From contig CP136508.1 in NCBI GenBank assembly GCA_008011715.2, positions 3,968,001-4,032,000 of the forward strand: a stretch of DNA of 64,000 nt. Reading direction: 5' to 3'. Position 1 is the stretch's first letter, and the number at the start of each line of letters is the position of its first letter. Below the pieces are notes generated by a model. That model was given only the letters and a program-made list of their open reading frames with translations. It was not told where the DNA came from and searched no databases. This DNA is from [Empedobacter] haloabium (GTDB lineage: Bacteria > Pseudomonadota > Gammaproteobacteria > Burkholderiales > Burkholderiaceae_D). Shown piece after piece: positions 27,018 to 35,401 of this stretch. Position numbers and translations under genes: made by a program.

Positions 27018-29441
27018 TCAATTCCTACCGGGCTCGGATGATTTGGCATGCAAGCCCCCGTTCAGCTGCAGCGCCAGCTCGACAGTGCCAGGTTCCGCGC
27101 CGGGCAGCACGCGTCCGCCGAACCGTTTCACCAGTTGTTGTACGCCCACATTTTCCGCCAGCGCCTCGCCGGTCAGCCCGGCCGTGCCGCGGTCGCGGAA
27201 ATATTCCACCAGCTTGCGGAACAGGATCGTGCCCAGCCCCTGCCCTTTCAGGTCGGAACGGATCGTGATGGCAAACTCGGCCTGCGCATTGTCGGGATCG
27301 GCGACAGCGCGCACCACGCCCAGCGTCTCCGCCTGGCCGTCGGCGCCCGTGCGGGTGGCGATGAACGCCATCGCACGGTCGTAGTCGATCTGCGTCAGCC
27401 GCGCCAGCTGGGCCGGCGGCAGCTCGCGCAAGGCCGTGAAGAAACGCATGCGCACGTCGTCCGGATCGAGCGCGGCAAAGAAGCGCACGTGCGCCGGCGC
27501 GTCCTCCGGCCGGATCGGCCGCAACAGCAGCGGCATGCCCTGCCACGCCACCGTTTCCTCCAGCGCCTGCGGATACGGCCGGATCGCCAGCGCCGTCTCC
27601 GGCCGCGCCGGGCCCAGCTCGACGACGGCGTCCAGCACCAATAGCCCGGCATCGGCCGGCTGGACCGGGTCGAGGCGCAGCGCCGCCACCTCGTCCAGGT
27701 CGGCCGCCAGCTGTGCCACCGCCACCAGCGCCGCGTGCACGCCATCCGCCGCCGTGGCCTGCCCTTGCAGCGCGCGGCCGGCACGGCTGCGCTGCACGAT
27801 GTCGCGCGCCAGTACCGTGTTCAGTGGCGGCAGGCCGACGGCGCGGTCGCCCGCCGCATGCCCGGCCGCGCCACCGAGGCCGAACGAGATGGCCGGGCCG
27901 AACACCGGATCGACGTCCATTGCGATGCGCAGCAGCGCGCGCCCGGCATCGCAGGGCCCCCCGTCGGCCAGCACCAGGTCGTAGGCGGCCAGCACGCTGC
28001 GCGCCTGCGCCGCGTCCAGGCGTGCCTGGCCGGCCGCGCGCGCCTCGCGCACCAGCTGCCGCGCCGCCAGCCGGCGCGCCTCGTCCGCCGGCCCGGCCGC
28101 CGCCTCCTGCCGCGGCACCTCGATCAGCAAGGCCTGGTTGCGCTGGTACTGCACGATCTGGCCGAACGCGCGCACGGCCTTTTCCGGCGTGTCGTAGGTG
28201 GGCAGGTTGGCGTCGGCGAACACCTTGCGCGCCGCCTGCACGCCCTCGCCGCCCAGCCAGCACGACAGCACGCTGCGCCCGCCGGCGCGGATCAGCGGCG
28301 CCAGCGCCTGTGCCACCTCGGTGCTGCCGGCCGCCGACGTCGGCGCGTGCACCAGCAGCAGCGCATCGGCCTGGGGTTCGGCCAGCATGGCCGCCAGCGC
28401 GGCGGCATGGCGCGCGGTATCGGCGCGCACGCCGATATCGAGCGGGTTGGCCGGCACCATCCCGTCCGGCACGTGCGGACGCAGGCGCCGCACCGTTTCC
28501 GGCGACAAGGTGGCGAGCTGGCCGCCGATCCAGTCCAGGGCGTCGCTGGCCAGGAGGGCCAGGCTGGTGCCATTGCAGATGACGCCCAGCCGCTCGCCGG
28601 CCAGCGGTCGCGCCCGTGCCACCGTTTCCACCGCGTCGAACAGGTCGGCCGACGAATGCACGCGCAGCATGCCGGCGCGGCGGATGGCCGCGTCGACCAC
28701 GCGGTCGTCGCCCTCGCGGCCGGACTTCAGCACCACGACCGGCTTGCCGCGCGCGGCGATGCGGGCCGCCGACAGGAACTTGCGCGCATTGCCGATGCTT
28801 TCCAGGTGCAGCACGATGGCGCTGGTGTCGGCGTCGCCGGCCAGGAAGTCCAGCAGGTCGCCCACGTCGATGTCGACGCTCTCGCCCAGCGACACCACGC
28901 GCGAGAAGCCGATGCTCTGCTGGCGCGCCCAGTCCAGCACCGCCGTCATCAGCATGCCCGACTGCGACACGAAGGCGATGCGGCCCGGGCGCGCGCCCAC
29001 GTGCGCCACGCTGGCGTTCAGGCCCGCGGCCGGCGCCACCAGGCCGATGCCGCCGGGGCCCAGGATGCGCAGCTGGTAAGGCCGCGCCGCCTTCAGCATG
29101 GCCTGGCGCACGGCCGGCGGCAACGGCGTCAGCACGATCACGGCGCGGGTGCCGCGCGCCCCCAGGTCGCCGATCAGCCCTGGCACCGTGTCCGGCGGCG
29201 TGCAGACGACGGCCAGGTCAGGCCCACCGCCCGCCACTTTCGGCAGCGCGGCCACGCGCGGGTAGCACGGGATGCCGAGCAGCTCGTCGTACTTCGGATT
29301 GACGGGCCACAGGGCGCCGGCGAAGCCGCTTTCGGCCATGTTGGCCAGCACCGTGGTGCCGATCCGGCCTGGCTGGAGCGAGGCACCGACGATGGCGATG
29401 CTGCGGGGCTCGAACATCCGGTCCAGTTGACGCACGCTCAT
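27018..29441 (-). CDS. Pat-like protein acetyltransferase with truncated ATP-grasp region
   Basis: An 807-residue protein of the PatZ/Pka type: an NDP-forming acyl-CoA synthetase-like region fused to a C-terminal GNAT acetyltransferase. The N-terminus has the CoA-binding SIAIVGASLQPGRIG and LRILGPGGIGL. The GNAT part (about residues 640-790) has GQGLGTILFRKLVEYF for acetyl-CoA binding. Family members have about 890 residues; here the ATP-grasp segment that normally carries a DITHKSDVGGV-like motif is missing, with AAYDLVLADGGPC joined directly to IAMDVDPVFGPAISFG near residues 486-520. AAGGA lies five bases before the ATG. Confidence 0.88.
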   Translation of the reverse strand: MSVRQLDRMFEPRSIAIVGASLQPGRIGTTVLANMAESGFAGALWPVNPKYDELLGIPCYPRVAALPKVAGGGPDLAVVCTPPDTVPGLIGDLGARGTRAVIVLTPLPPAVRQAMLKAARPYQLRILGPGGIGLVAPAAGLNASVAHVGARPGRIAFVSQSGMLMTAVLDWARQQSIGFSRVVSLGESVDIDVGDLLDFLAGDADTSAIVLHLESIGNARKFLSAARIAARGKPVVVLKSGREGDDRVVDAAIRRAGMLRVHSSADLFDAVETVARARPLAGERLGVICNGTSLALLASDALDWIGGQLATLSPETVRRLRPHVPDGMVPANPLDIGVRADTARHAAALAAMLAEPQADALLLVHAPTSAAGSTEVAQALAPLIRAGGRSVLSCWLGGEGVQAARKVFADANLPTYDTPEKAVRAFGQIVQYQRNQALLIEVPRQEAAAGPADEARRLAARQLVREARAAGQARLDAAQARSVLAAYDLVLADGGPCDAGRALLRIAMDVDPVFGPAISFGLGGAAGHAAGDRAVGLPPLNTVLARDIVQRSRAGRALQGQATAADGVHAALVAVAQLAADLDEVAALRLDPVQPADAGLLVLDAVVELGPARPETALAIRPYPQALEETVAWQGMPLLLRPIRPEDAPAHVRFFAALDPDDVRMRFFTALRELPPAQLARLTQIDYDRAMAFIATRTGADGQAETLGVVRAVADPDNAQAEFAITIRSDLKGQGLGTILFRKLVEYFRDRGTAGLTGEALAENVGVQQLVKRFGGRVLPGAEPGTVELALQLNGGLHAKSSEPGRN

Positions 29442-29466
29442 CGCGGTCCTTGTCGTTTGGTTGGCG

Positions 29467-30468
29467 CTACCAGCGCGCGAAATGGTCTTCCGTCACGCCA
29501 GCCAGCCGTTCGATGGTGCGCTTCGGCTGCTCCGGCGTGCCGCGCACCCAGCCGCTGAAAGTGCCCAGCGGTTGCACGTAGCGGCTGGCGGCGATCTTCA
29601 GGTCGCGGTTCTCGCGCCGCGCCGCGTCGGGCGTGAAGATCAGGTCCAGGCAGTCGTCTTCCGTGAAGATGTGCCAGGGCGCCAGCACGTCCTTGCGGTC
29701 GACGATGAAGCGGGCCGGCCCCAGCGGATACAGCGCGCCATCGAGCCAGACCGCGTTCTCGCAGGCGCCGAAATAGCCGGCCTGCAGGTTGAAGCCCACG
29801 TCCAGCGCATGCGCCGACGCCCAGCGCCAGGCCGTCTCGCGCGCCAGCAGGCCGTTCGACAGGTCGCAGCTGGCCACGCCGCCATCCAGGCGATACTCCT
29901 CGCGCCACGTGCGCACCTCGCCGGTCAGCGGCAGGCCGCCCGACTTCTGGGTGGCGTGCACGCTGCCGCCTCGAATCAGCCCGGTCGCCAGCAGCGGCGG
30001 CGCCGGCGCCGGACCGAAGCGCGCTTCGATCTGCAGCCAGGGGCAGCGCAGCGTCAGCGCCTCCGGGCCGATCTCGATGTGCGTGGCGCGGCGCCGGAAG
30101 CGGCTGGTGCCGCCCGGGCCATCGGCCACGGCGACCGAGAGCCGCCCGGGCAAGCCGTCTTCCGAGAAGTTGGCCAGCATGTCGCCGTCGCCGCGATCGA
30201 AGGCGTAGCCGAAGCAGCTGCTCATCCAGCCCAGGTCGACGATGGCGACGGCGCAGAAGATCCGCTCCGTGGCCAGGGCGACGTAATGCCAGCGCTTGTT
30301 GTGCAAGCGCCGCCACAAGCCGCTGCGCGCGTGCGGGCGCGCCAGGCGCTCCCAGTCGCAGCCCTGCAGCGCCCCGGCGAAGCGGCCCAGCGCCGGCTGG
30401 CCGTCGGCTCCGACGACGCGCGCGGGCGCGGGCGGCAGCGCCGCCGGCAGGTCGGCGATGCCGTTCAT
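29467..30468 (-). CDS. DUF2804 family protein
   Basis: A 333-residue DUF2804 protein of unknown function. Characteristic stretches are LHNKRWHYVALATERIFCAVAIVDLGW, GYFGACENAVWLDG and LGTFSGWV. Fungal and bacterial members are common but uncharacterised; the fold may be a lipocalin-like beta-barrel, which is inference. The ATG at 30468 overlaps the stop of the YcaQ-like gene as ATGA, so the two are co-translated. No signal peptide is evident. Confidence 0.85.
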   Translation of the reverse strand: MNGIADLPAALPPAPARVVGADGQPALGRFAGALQGCDWERLARPHARSGLWRRLHNKRWHYVALATERIFCAVAIVDLGWMSSCFGYAFDRGDGDMLANFSEDGLPGRLSVAVADGPGGTSRFRRRATHIEIGPEALTLRCPWLQIEARFGPAPAPPLLATGLIRGGSVHATQKSGGLPLTGEVRTWREEYRLDGGVASCDLSNGLLARETAWRWASAHALDVGFNLQAGYFGACENAVWLDGALYPLGPARFIVDRKDVLAPWHIFTEDDCLDLIFTPDAARRENRDLKIAASRYVQPLGTFSGWVRGTPEQPKRTIERLAGVTEDHFARW

Positions 30469-31712
30469 GCGGCCTCCGCGACGGGCGACTCGGCCAGCGC
30501 ACCCTGCAGCTGCGCGCCAAAGGACGCGGGCTCGGTACGGCCCACCAGCACACGCGGGCAGGCATGCCACTGCGCGCAGCGGGACAGCGCGCCGGCGATG
30601 TCGCGCACGAAGCGCTCGCTGATGCGCGTGCCAGGCTCCAGCGTCAGCGCTTTCAGTTCGAACAGGCCGTCGCGCCGGTGCGCCTTGGCGTCCACCCGCC
30701 CCACCAGCGCGCCGCGGCGCAGCAGCGGCAGGGTGAAATAGCCGTGGCGGCGCTTGTCGGCCGGCGTGTAGCATTCCAGCCGGTAGTCGAAGCCGAACAG
30801 CTCCAGCGCGCGGCGGCGGTCCCACACGACCGGGTCGAACGGCGACAGGATCGTCGTCAGGGTCGGGACCAGGGTGCCGGCGGCGGCGGCCCGCGCCGCC
30901 TCCAGGTGCTCGGGATGCAGGTAGACGGGGTCGCGCCAGCCTGCCACCGCGGCGCGCAGCAGCGCGCCCTCCTCCACCAGCGCCTCCAGGTCCTGGTGCG
31001 GCGGCCTGGTGCGGTAGTAATCCGGGACCCAGGCGGCGCGCGCCAGGCCCAGTGCGCGCACCGTGTTCAGGGCGAGTTCGCGCCGCACCTGCGCCGGCCG
31101 CGGCAGCGCGGCATCGTCCCAGCCGGGCAGCACGCGTTCGGCCAGGTCGTACACGCGCTGGAAGTTGTGGCGCCGCGCGATCATCAGTTGGCCGGCCGTG
31201 TACAGCACTTCCAGCGCCCGCTTCTCGGGCTTCCATTCCCACCAGCCGCCCGCCTTGCCGTCCGTGCGCTCGAAGTCCGCCGCCCGCACCGGACCGTGCG
31301 CACGCACGTGCGCCAGCACCTGCTGCACCTCGCGGCAGTGCTCGCGCATCCAGTCGACCGAGTACTTCCAGCCCATCGCGGCCGGGTCGAGCATGCGGTG
31401 GCGCAGCAGCCGGTAATCCTCGATCGGCACGAAACACGCCTCGTGCGCCCAGTATTCGAACAGCGCTCCCTCGGCCAGCAGCTCGTCCAGCCAGGCCTGG
31501 GGGTAGTCGCCCAGCCGGCTCCACAGCACCAGGTAGGGGCTGCGCGCGACGACGTGGATCGTATCGATCTGCAGCACGCCCATGCGGCGGATCGCGGCCA
31601 GCACGTCGGCCTTGCCGGCGCGGCGGCGGCGCGCCGACAGCAGGCCCTGGGCATGCAGGTGCAGCGCGCGTGCCGCGCCGGGGCTGAACAGCAGGGTCTC
31701 GGACAAAGGCAT
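30465..31712 (-). CDS. YcaQ-like winged-helix DNA glycosylase
   Basis: A 415-residue protein of the HTH_42/YcaQ family. E. coli YcaQ unhooks interstrand crosslinks and removes bulky N7-alkyl bases. The catalytic QxD motif is present as VLQIDTIHVV near residue 45, followed by RSPYLVLWSRLGDY, FEYWAHEACFVP and SPFDPVVWDRRR. The ATG at 31712 has AGGAG directly adjacent, an unusually short spacing. A TTG two codons downstream (31706) would have six bases of spacing and may be the actual start. It is co-translated with the DUF2804 gene. Confidence 0.88.
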   Translation of the reverse strand: MPLSETLLFSPGAARALHLHAQGLLSARRRRAGKADVLAAIRRMGVLQIDTIHVVARSPYLVLWSRLGDYPQAWLDELLAEGALFEYWAHEACFVPIEDYRLLRHRMLDPAAMGWKYSVDWMREHCREVQQVLAHVRAHGPVRAADFERTDGKAGGWWEWKPEKRALEVLYTAGQLMIARRHNFQRVYDLAERVLPGWDDAALPRPAQVRRELALNTVRALGLARAAWVPDYYRTRPPHQDLEALVEEGALLRAAVAGWRDPVYLHPEHLEAARAAAAGTLVPTLTTILSPFDPVVWDRRRALELFGFDYRLECYTPADKRRHGYFTLPLLRRGALVGRVDAKAHRRDGLFELKALTLEPGTRISERFVRDIAGALSRCAQWHACPRVLVGRTEPASFGAQLQGALAESPVAEAA

Positions 31713-31861
31713 CTCCTGGTTGGTGGCGTGGCTATTCTAATAGCGTTTCGCGCCACTGCCGCGCCGATCTGTGGGGTGGCGGTGACAGCGCGCCGTGCCG
31801 CGCTGAAAAGATCGCCGATTACGTGCAGAATATCGGCAGGATACTCAACCAGAAAGCGGAC

Positions 31862-34084
31862 ATGATCGGGCTGGTGTTGCGCAAATTGTATCGGGCGACC
31901 CTGCTACCGTCGTTCGCGCTCGTATTGCTGGGCACGATGTGGACCGCCGTACTGTACCAGGTGCGGCAGGAACGCCTGGCGGCCCGGCAGGAAGCCGTGC
32001 TGCAAGCCCACGAGCAGGCCCGCACGCTGGCCGACAACACCGGCTACCTGCTGCGCCAGGCCGACCATGCGAGCCAGCTGTTCAGGGTCAAGTTCGAGGA
32101 AGCGCAAGGCCAGCTGGGGCTGGCCGAATTCGCCCGTCCCGGCGGCCTGTTGGCCTCCCTCATCCCGCCCCGGCTCGAGCTGCCTGTCGCGCTGTACCGC
32201 AACGACGGCAGCCTGGCCGAGAGCCTGCACGGCCGTTTCGATGACCAGGTCGCGGACCAGGCGTTCTTTCGCGCCCTGGCCGAGCGCGACGGCGACACGG
32301 CCCGTGTCGATACGCCCGCCGTCGGCGCGCATGCCGCGCAGTGGCGCATCCGCGTGGCGCGCCGCCTGGTCGATGAGCAGGGCCGCTTTGCCGGCGCCAT
32401 CGTGCTGCTGGTCGATCCGGCCTGGTTCATCGAGGACTACGACCGCGTGCAGACGGCGCCCGGCGGCCTGGTGCTGCTGCAGAGCCGCGTGACGGGTCTG
32501 GCGACTGGCCGCGTGGACGATCGCCTGTTCCATACCGCCACGCTGCGCTTCGGCCCTGGCGCCCAGCCAGAGGAAGTGCGCGACCTGACGCCAGTCGACG
32601 GCGTGGCGCGCCTGTATGCGCGCCGCGCACTGCCGCGTTACGGCCTGGCCGCCGTGGTCGGCCATACGCTGGACAGCGCGCTGGCGCGCGCCGAGCGGCG
32701 GCGCGACCTGTACCTGGGCAGCGTCGGCCTCGCGTCGCTGCTGGTGCTGGGCTTCACGGCGCTGCTGACGCAACAGAGCCGCCGGCTGCGGCGCAGCACC
32801 GAGGCCGCCGAGGACGCCCAGCGCCAGCTGCGCGCGGCGGTGGACGCCAGCCTGGATGCGCTGTTCCTGCTGAAGGCCCACCTGGCCGGCGGGGAGATCG
32901 TCGACTTCGTGCTGGCCGACGTCAACGAGCGCGGCGCCGCCATGCTGGGCCACCCGCGCGCCGAGCTGCTGGGCCAGCCGATGGGCGAGCTGGTGCCGGC
33001 CTGGCGCGAGGAAGGTTTTATCGACAAGTACCGCACGGTCCTCATCAGCGGCCTGCCGCTGGAGGAGGAATTCGCCACGCGCACGGGTGAACCGCGCTGG
33101 CTGCAGCACCAGATCGTCGCCATCGATGGCGGCGTCGCCGTCACCCTGCGCGACATCACGGCGGTGCGCCAGTCCATCGCCGCCCTGCGCGAGAGCGAAG
33201 CGCGCCTGCGCACGATCGCCGACAACATGCCGGCGATGATCGCCTACGTCGACCGCGACGAGGTGTATCGCTTCCACAACCGCAGCTACCAGCAGGAGTT
33301 CGCGCGCCGCGGCGTGCAGGCCATCGGCCGGCCGGCGCGCGCCGTGCTGGGCGAGCGCCGCTATGCCGAGCTGCTGCCCCACATCCGCCGCGCCCAGGCC
33401 GGCGAGAAGGTGCGCTTCGAGGAGGACGAGGGCGAACGCAGTTTCGAAGTCATGTACATCCCGCAGGCGGACGACGGCGGCCACGTGATCGGCTTCCACG
33501 TCGTGCGCAACGACGTCACCGCGCAGAAGACGGAGCAGCGCCGCCTGCTCAAGCTGGCGCAGGTCGACCCCTTGACCGGGCTGGCCAACCGGGCCGGATT
33601 CAACCACAAACTGCAGGAAGCGATGGTCCAAAGCCGCGACCAGCACACGCTGATGGCCGTGATGTACCTGGACGTGGACCGCTTCAAGCCGGTCAACGAC
33701 ACGCACGGCCACGCGGTGGGCGACGCGCTGTTGAAGGCGTTCGCCGGGCGCCTGGCGCACGCGCTGCGCGCCAGCGACACGGTCGCGCGCCTGGGCGGCG
33801 ACGAGTTCACCATCGTCATGGAGGGACTGCGCCAGCCGGACGATGCGCTGGCCGCGGCCGCCAAGATCGTGGGTGCGATGCGCGCCCCGTTCGACCTGGA
33901 CGGCACCACCGTGCGCATCTCGACCAGCGTGGGCCTGGCGTTCTACCGCGACGCCGACCTGACGCCGGCCATGCTGCTGCAGCGCGCCGACGAACTGCTG
34001 TACCAGGCCAAGCAGGCTGGCCGCGACACGTTCCGCGCCGACCCGGCCTTCGCCGCCCTGCCCGCCACGTCGGACGTGGCGTGA
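31862..34084 (+). CDS. Membrane-bound PAS-PAS diguanylate cyclase
   Basis: A 740-residue inner-membrane sensor. A transmembrane helix near the N-terminus (LLPSFALVLLGTMWTAVLY) and a second near residue 280 (GSVGLASLLVLGFTALL) enclose a periplasmic Cache-like sensor (ADQAFFRALAERDG region). Two PAS domains and a GGDEF domain follow, with intact RLGGDEFTIV and the inhibitory-site RASD five residues before it, so an active, feedback-inhibited cyclase is expected. No EAL domain is present. The ATG at 31862 is chosen because it places the first helix at the N-terminus; a GTG at 31823 is possible. It stands alone. Confidence 0.9.
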   Translation: MIGLVLRKLYRATLLPSFALVLLGTMWTAVLYQVRQERLAARQEAVLQAHEQARTLADNTGYLLRQADHASQLFRVKFEEAQGQLGLAEFARPGGLLASLIPPRLELPVALYRNDGSLAESLHGRFDDQVADQAFFRALAERDGDTARVDTPAVGAHAAQWRIRVARRLVDEQGRFAGAIVLLVDPAWFIEDYDRVQTAPGGLVLLQSRVTGLATGRVDDRLFHTATLRFGPGAQPEEVRDLTPVDGVARLYARRALPRYGLAAVVGHTLDSALARAERRRDLYLGSVGLASLLVLGFTALLTQQSRRLRRSTEAAEDAQRQLRAAVDASLDALFLLKAHLAGGEIVDFVLADVNERGAAMLGHPRAELLGQPMGELVPAWREEGFIDKYRTVLISGLPLEEEFATRTGEPRWLQHQIVAIDGGVAVTLRDITAVRQSIAALRESEARLRTIADNMPAMIAYVDRDEVYRFHNRSYQQEFARRGVQAIGRPARAVLGERRYAELLPHIRRAQAGEKVRFEEDEGERSFEVMYIPQADDGGHVIGFHVVRNDVTAQKTEQRRLLKLAQVDPLTGLANRAGFNHKLQEAMVQSRDQHTLMAVMYLDVDRFKPVNDTHGHAVGDALLKAFAGRLAHALRASDTVARLGGDEFTIVMEGLRQPDDALAAAAKIVGAMRAPFDLDGTTVRISTSVGLAFYRDADLTPAMLLQRADELLYQAKQAGRDTFRADPAFAALPATSDVA

Positions 34085-34162
34085 CGCCAGCGCGCACGGA
34101 CGGCGCCGATACGCTACTATTGCGCTTCCCGACCATCACCCGCATCGCTTAGCCGTACACCC

Positions 34163-35401
34163 ATGCGCCTGCTGCACACCTCGGACTGGCACCTCGGCCA
34201 GTCGCTCCACAACTTCGACCGCCAATACGAACACCAGTGCTTCCTGGACTGGCTGGTCGAGACGATCGTGGCCGAACAGGCCGACGCGCTGCTGATCGCC
34301 GGCGACGTGTTCGACAACGCCAACCCGTCCGCCGTCTCGCAGCGCCAGTTGTACCGCTTCCTGCAGCAGGCGCGCGCCCGCGTGCCGGGCCTGGACATCG
34401 TCGTCACGGCCGGCAACCACGACTCGCCCGGCCGCATCGAGGCCCCCGGGCCGCTGCTGGAGGCGCACGGCACCCAGGTGGTGGGCCACGTGCAGCGCGA
34501 TGCCGACGGCAATATCGACGTGGCGCGCCTGGTGGTGCCGCTGACGAACCGCGCCGGCGCCGTCGCGGCATGGTGCCTGGCGGTGCCGTTCCTGCGTCCG
34601 GCCGACGTGCCGCGCGCGGACCAGGAAGGCGCCGAGGCGGCGGACGGCTACCTGGCCGGCATCGCCGAACTGTACGCCCAGGCCCAGACCCATGCGCTGG
34701 CCCTGCGCCAGCCGGGCCAGGCCATCGTCGCGATGGGCCACTGCCACATGGTGGACGGGCAGATGTCGAGCGACTCGGAGCGCCGCATCGTCATCGGCGG
34801 CACCGAGATGCTGCCGGCCGGGATGTTCGGGCCGGACGTGGCCTACGCGGCCCTGGGGCACCTGCACCTGGCGCAGCAGATCGGCCGCCACGGCCACATC
34901 CGCTACAGCGGCAGCCCGATCCCGCTGTCGTTCTCGGAAGTGCACTACCAGCACCAGGTGCTGCGCATCGACCTCGATGGCGGCACCTTGCAGGACGTCG
35001 TGCCGATCCCGGTGCCGCGTGCCGTGCACCTGCTGCGGGTGCCGTCGCGCCCGGCCCCGCTGGCGCAGGTGCTGGACGAGCTGGAAGCGCTCGACTTCCC
35101 GCCAGCGCCCGCATACGCGCAGCCGTTCGTCGAGGTGCGCGTGCTGCTGGACGCGCCCGAGCCGGGCCTGCGTTCGCGCATCGAGGCGGCGCTGGAGGGC
35201 AAGCACGTGCGCCTGGCCAAGATCGATACGGCCAGCGCCGCGCGCGGCCCCTCGCTGGTCGATGCCGCCGTCTCGCTCGACCAGCTGGCGCAGCTGCAGC
35301 CGGACGAGGTGTTCGCCCGCCTGTACCGCCAGAAGTACGGCAACGAGGCCCCGCCCGACCAGGTGGCGGCCTTCGCCGAACTGCTGCTGGCGGGAGCGTA
35401 A
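34163..35401 (+). CDS. sbcD: Exonuclease subunit SbcD
   Basis: Mre11-type metallophosphoesterase subunit of the SbcCD nuclease, which cuts DNA hairpins and processes ends. The 412-residue product carries the phosphoesterase motifs in order: MRLLHTSDWHLG, LLIAGDVFDNANPS, VVTAGNHDSPGRIE, AMGHCHMV and AALGHLHLAQQ. Mn-ligand Asp, His and Asn residues are all present. The stop codon TAA is followed at once by the sbcC ATG, so the pair is translationally coupled. Some 25 bp upstream is an AT-rich patch suited to a promoter. Confidence 0.97.
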   Translation: MRLLHTSDWHLGQSLHNFDRQYEHQCFLDWLVETIVAEQADALLIAGDVFDNANPSAVSQRQLYRFLQQARARVPGLDIVVTAGNHDSPGRIEAPGPLLEAHGTQVVGHVQRDADGNIDVARLVVPLTNRAGAVAAWCLAVPFLRPADVPRADQEGAEAADGYLAGIAELYAQAQTHALALRQPGQAIVAMGHCHMVDGQMSSDSERRIVIGGTEMLPAGMFGPDVAYAALGHLHLAQQIGRHGHIRYSGSPIPLSFSEVHYQHQVLRIDLDGGTLQDVVPIPVPRAVHLLRVPSRPAPLAQVLDELEALDFPPAPAYAQPFVEVRVLLDAPEPGLRSRIEAALEGKHVRLAKIDTASAARGPSLVDAAVSLDQLAQLQPDEVFARLYRQKYGNEAPPDQVAAFAELLLAGA

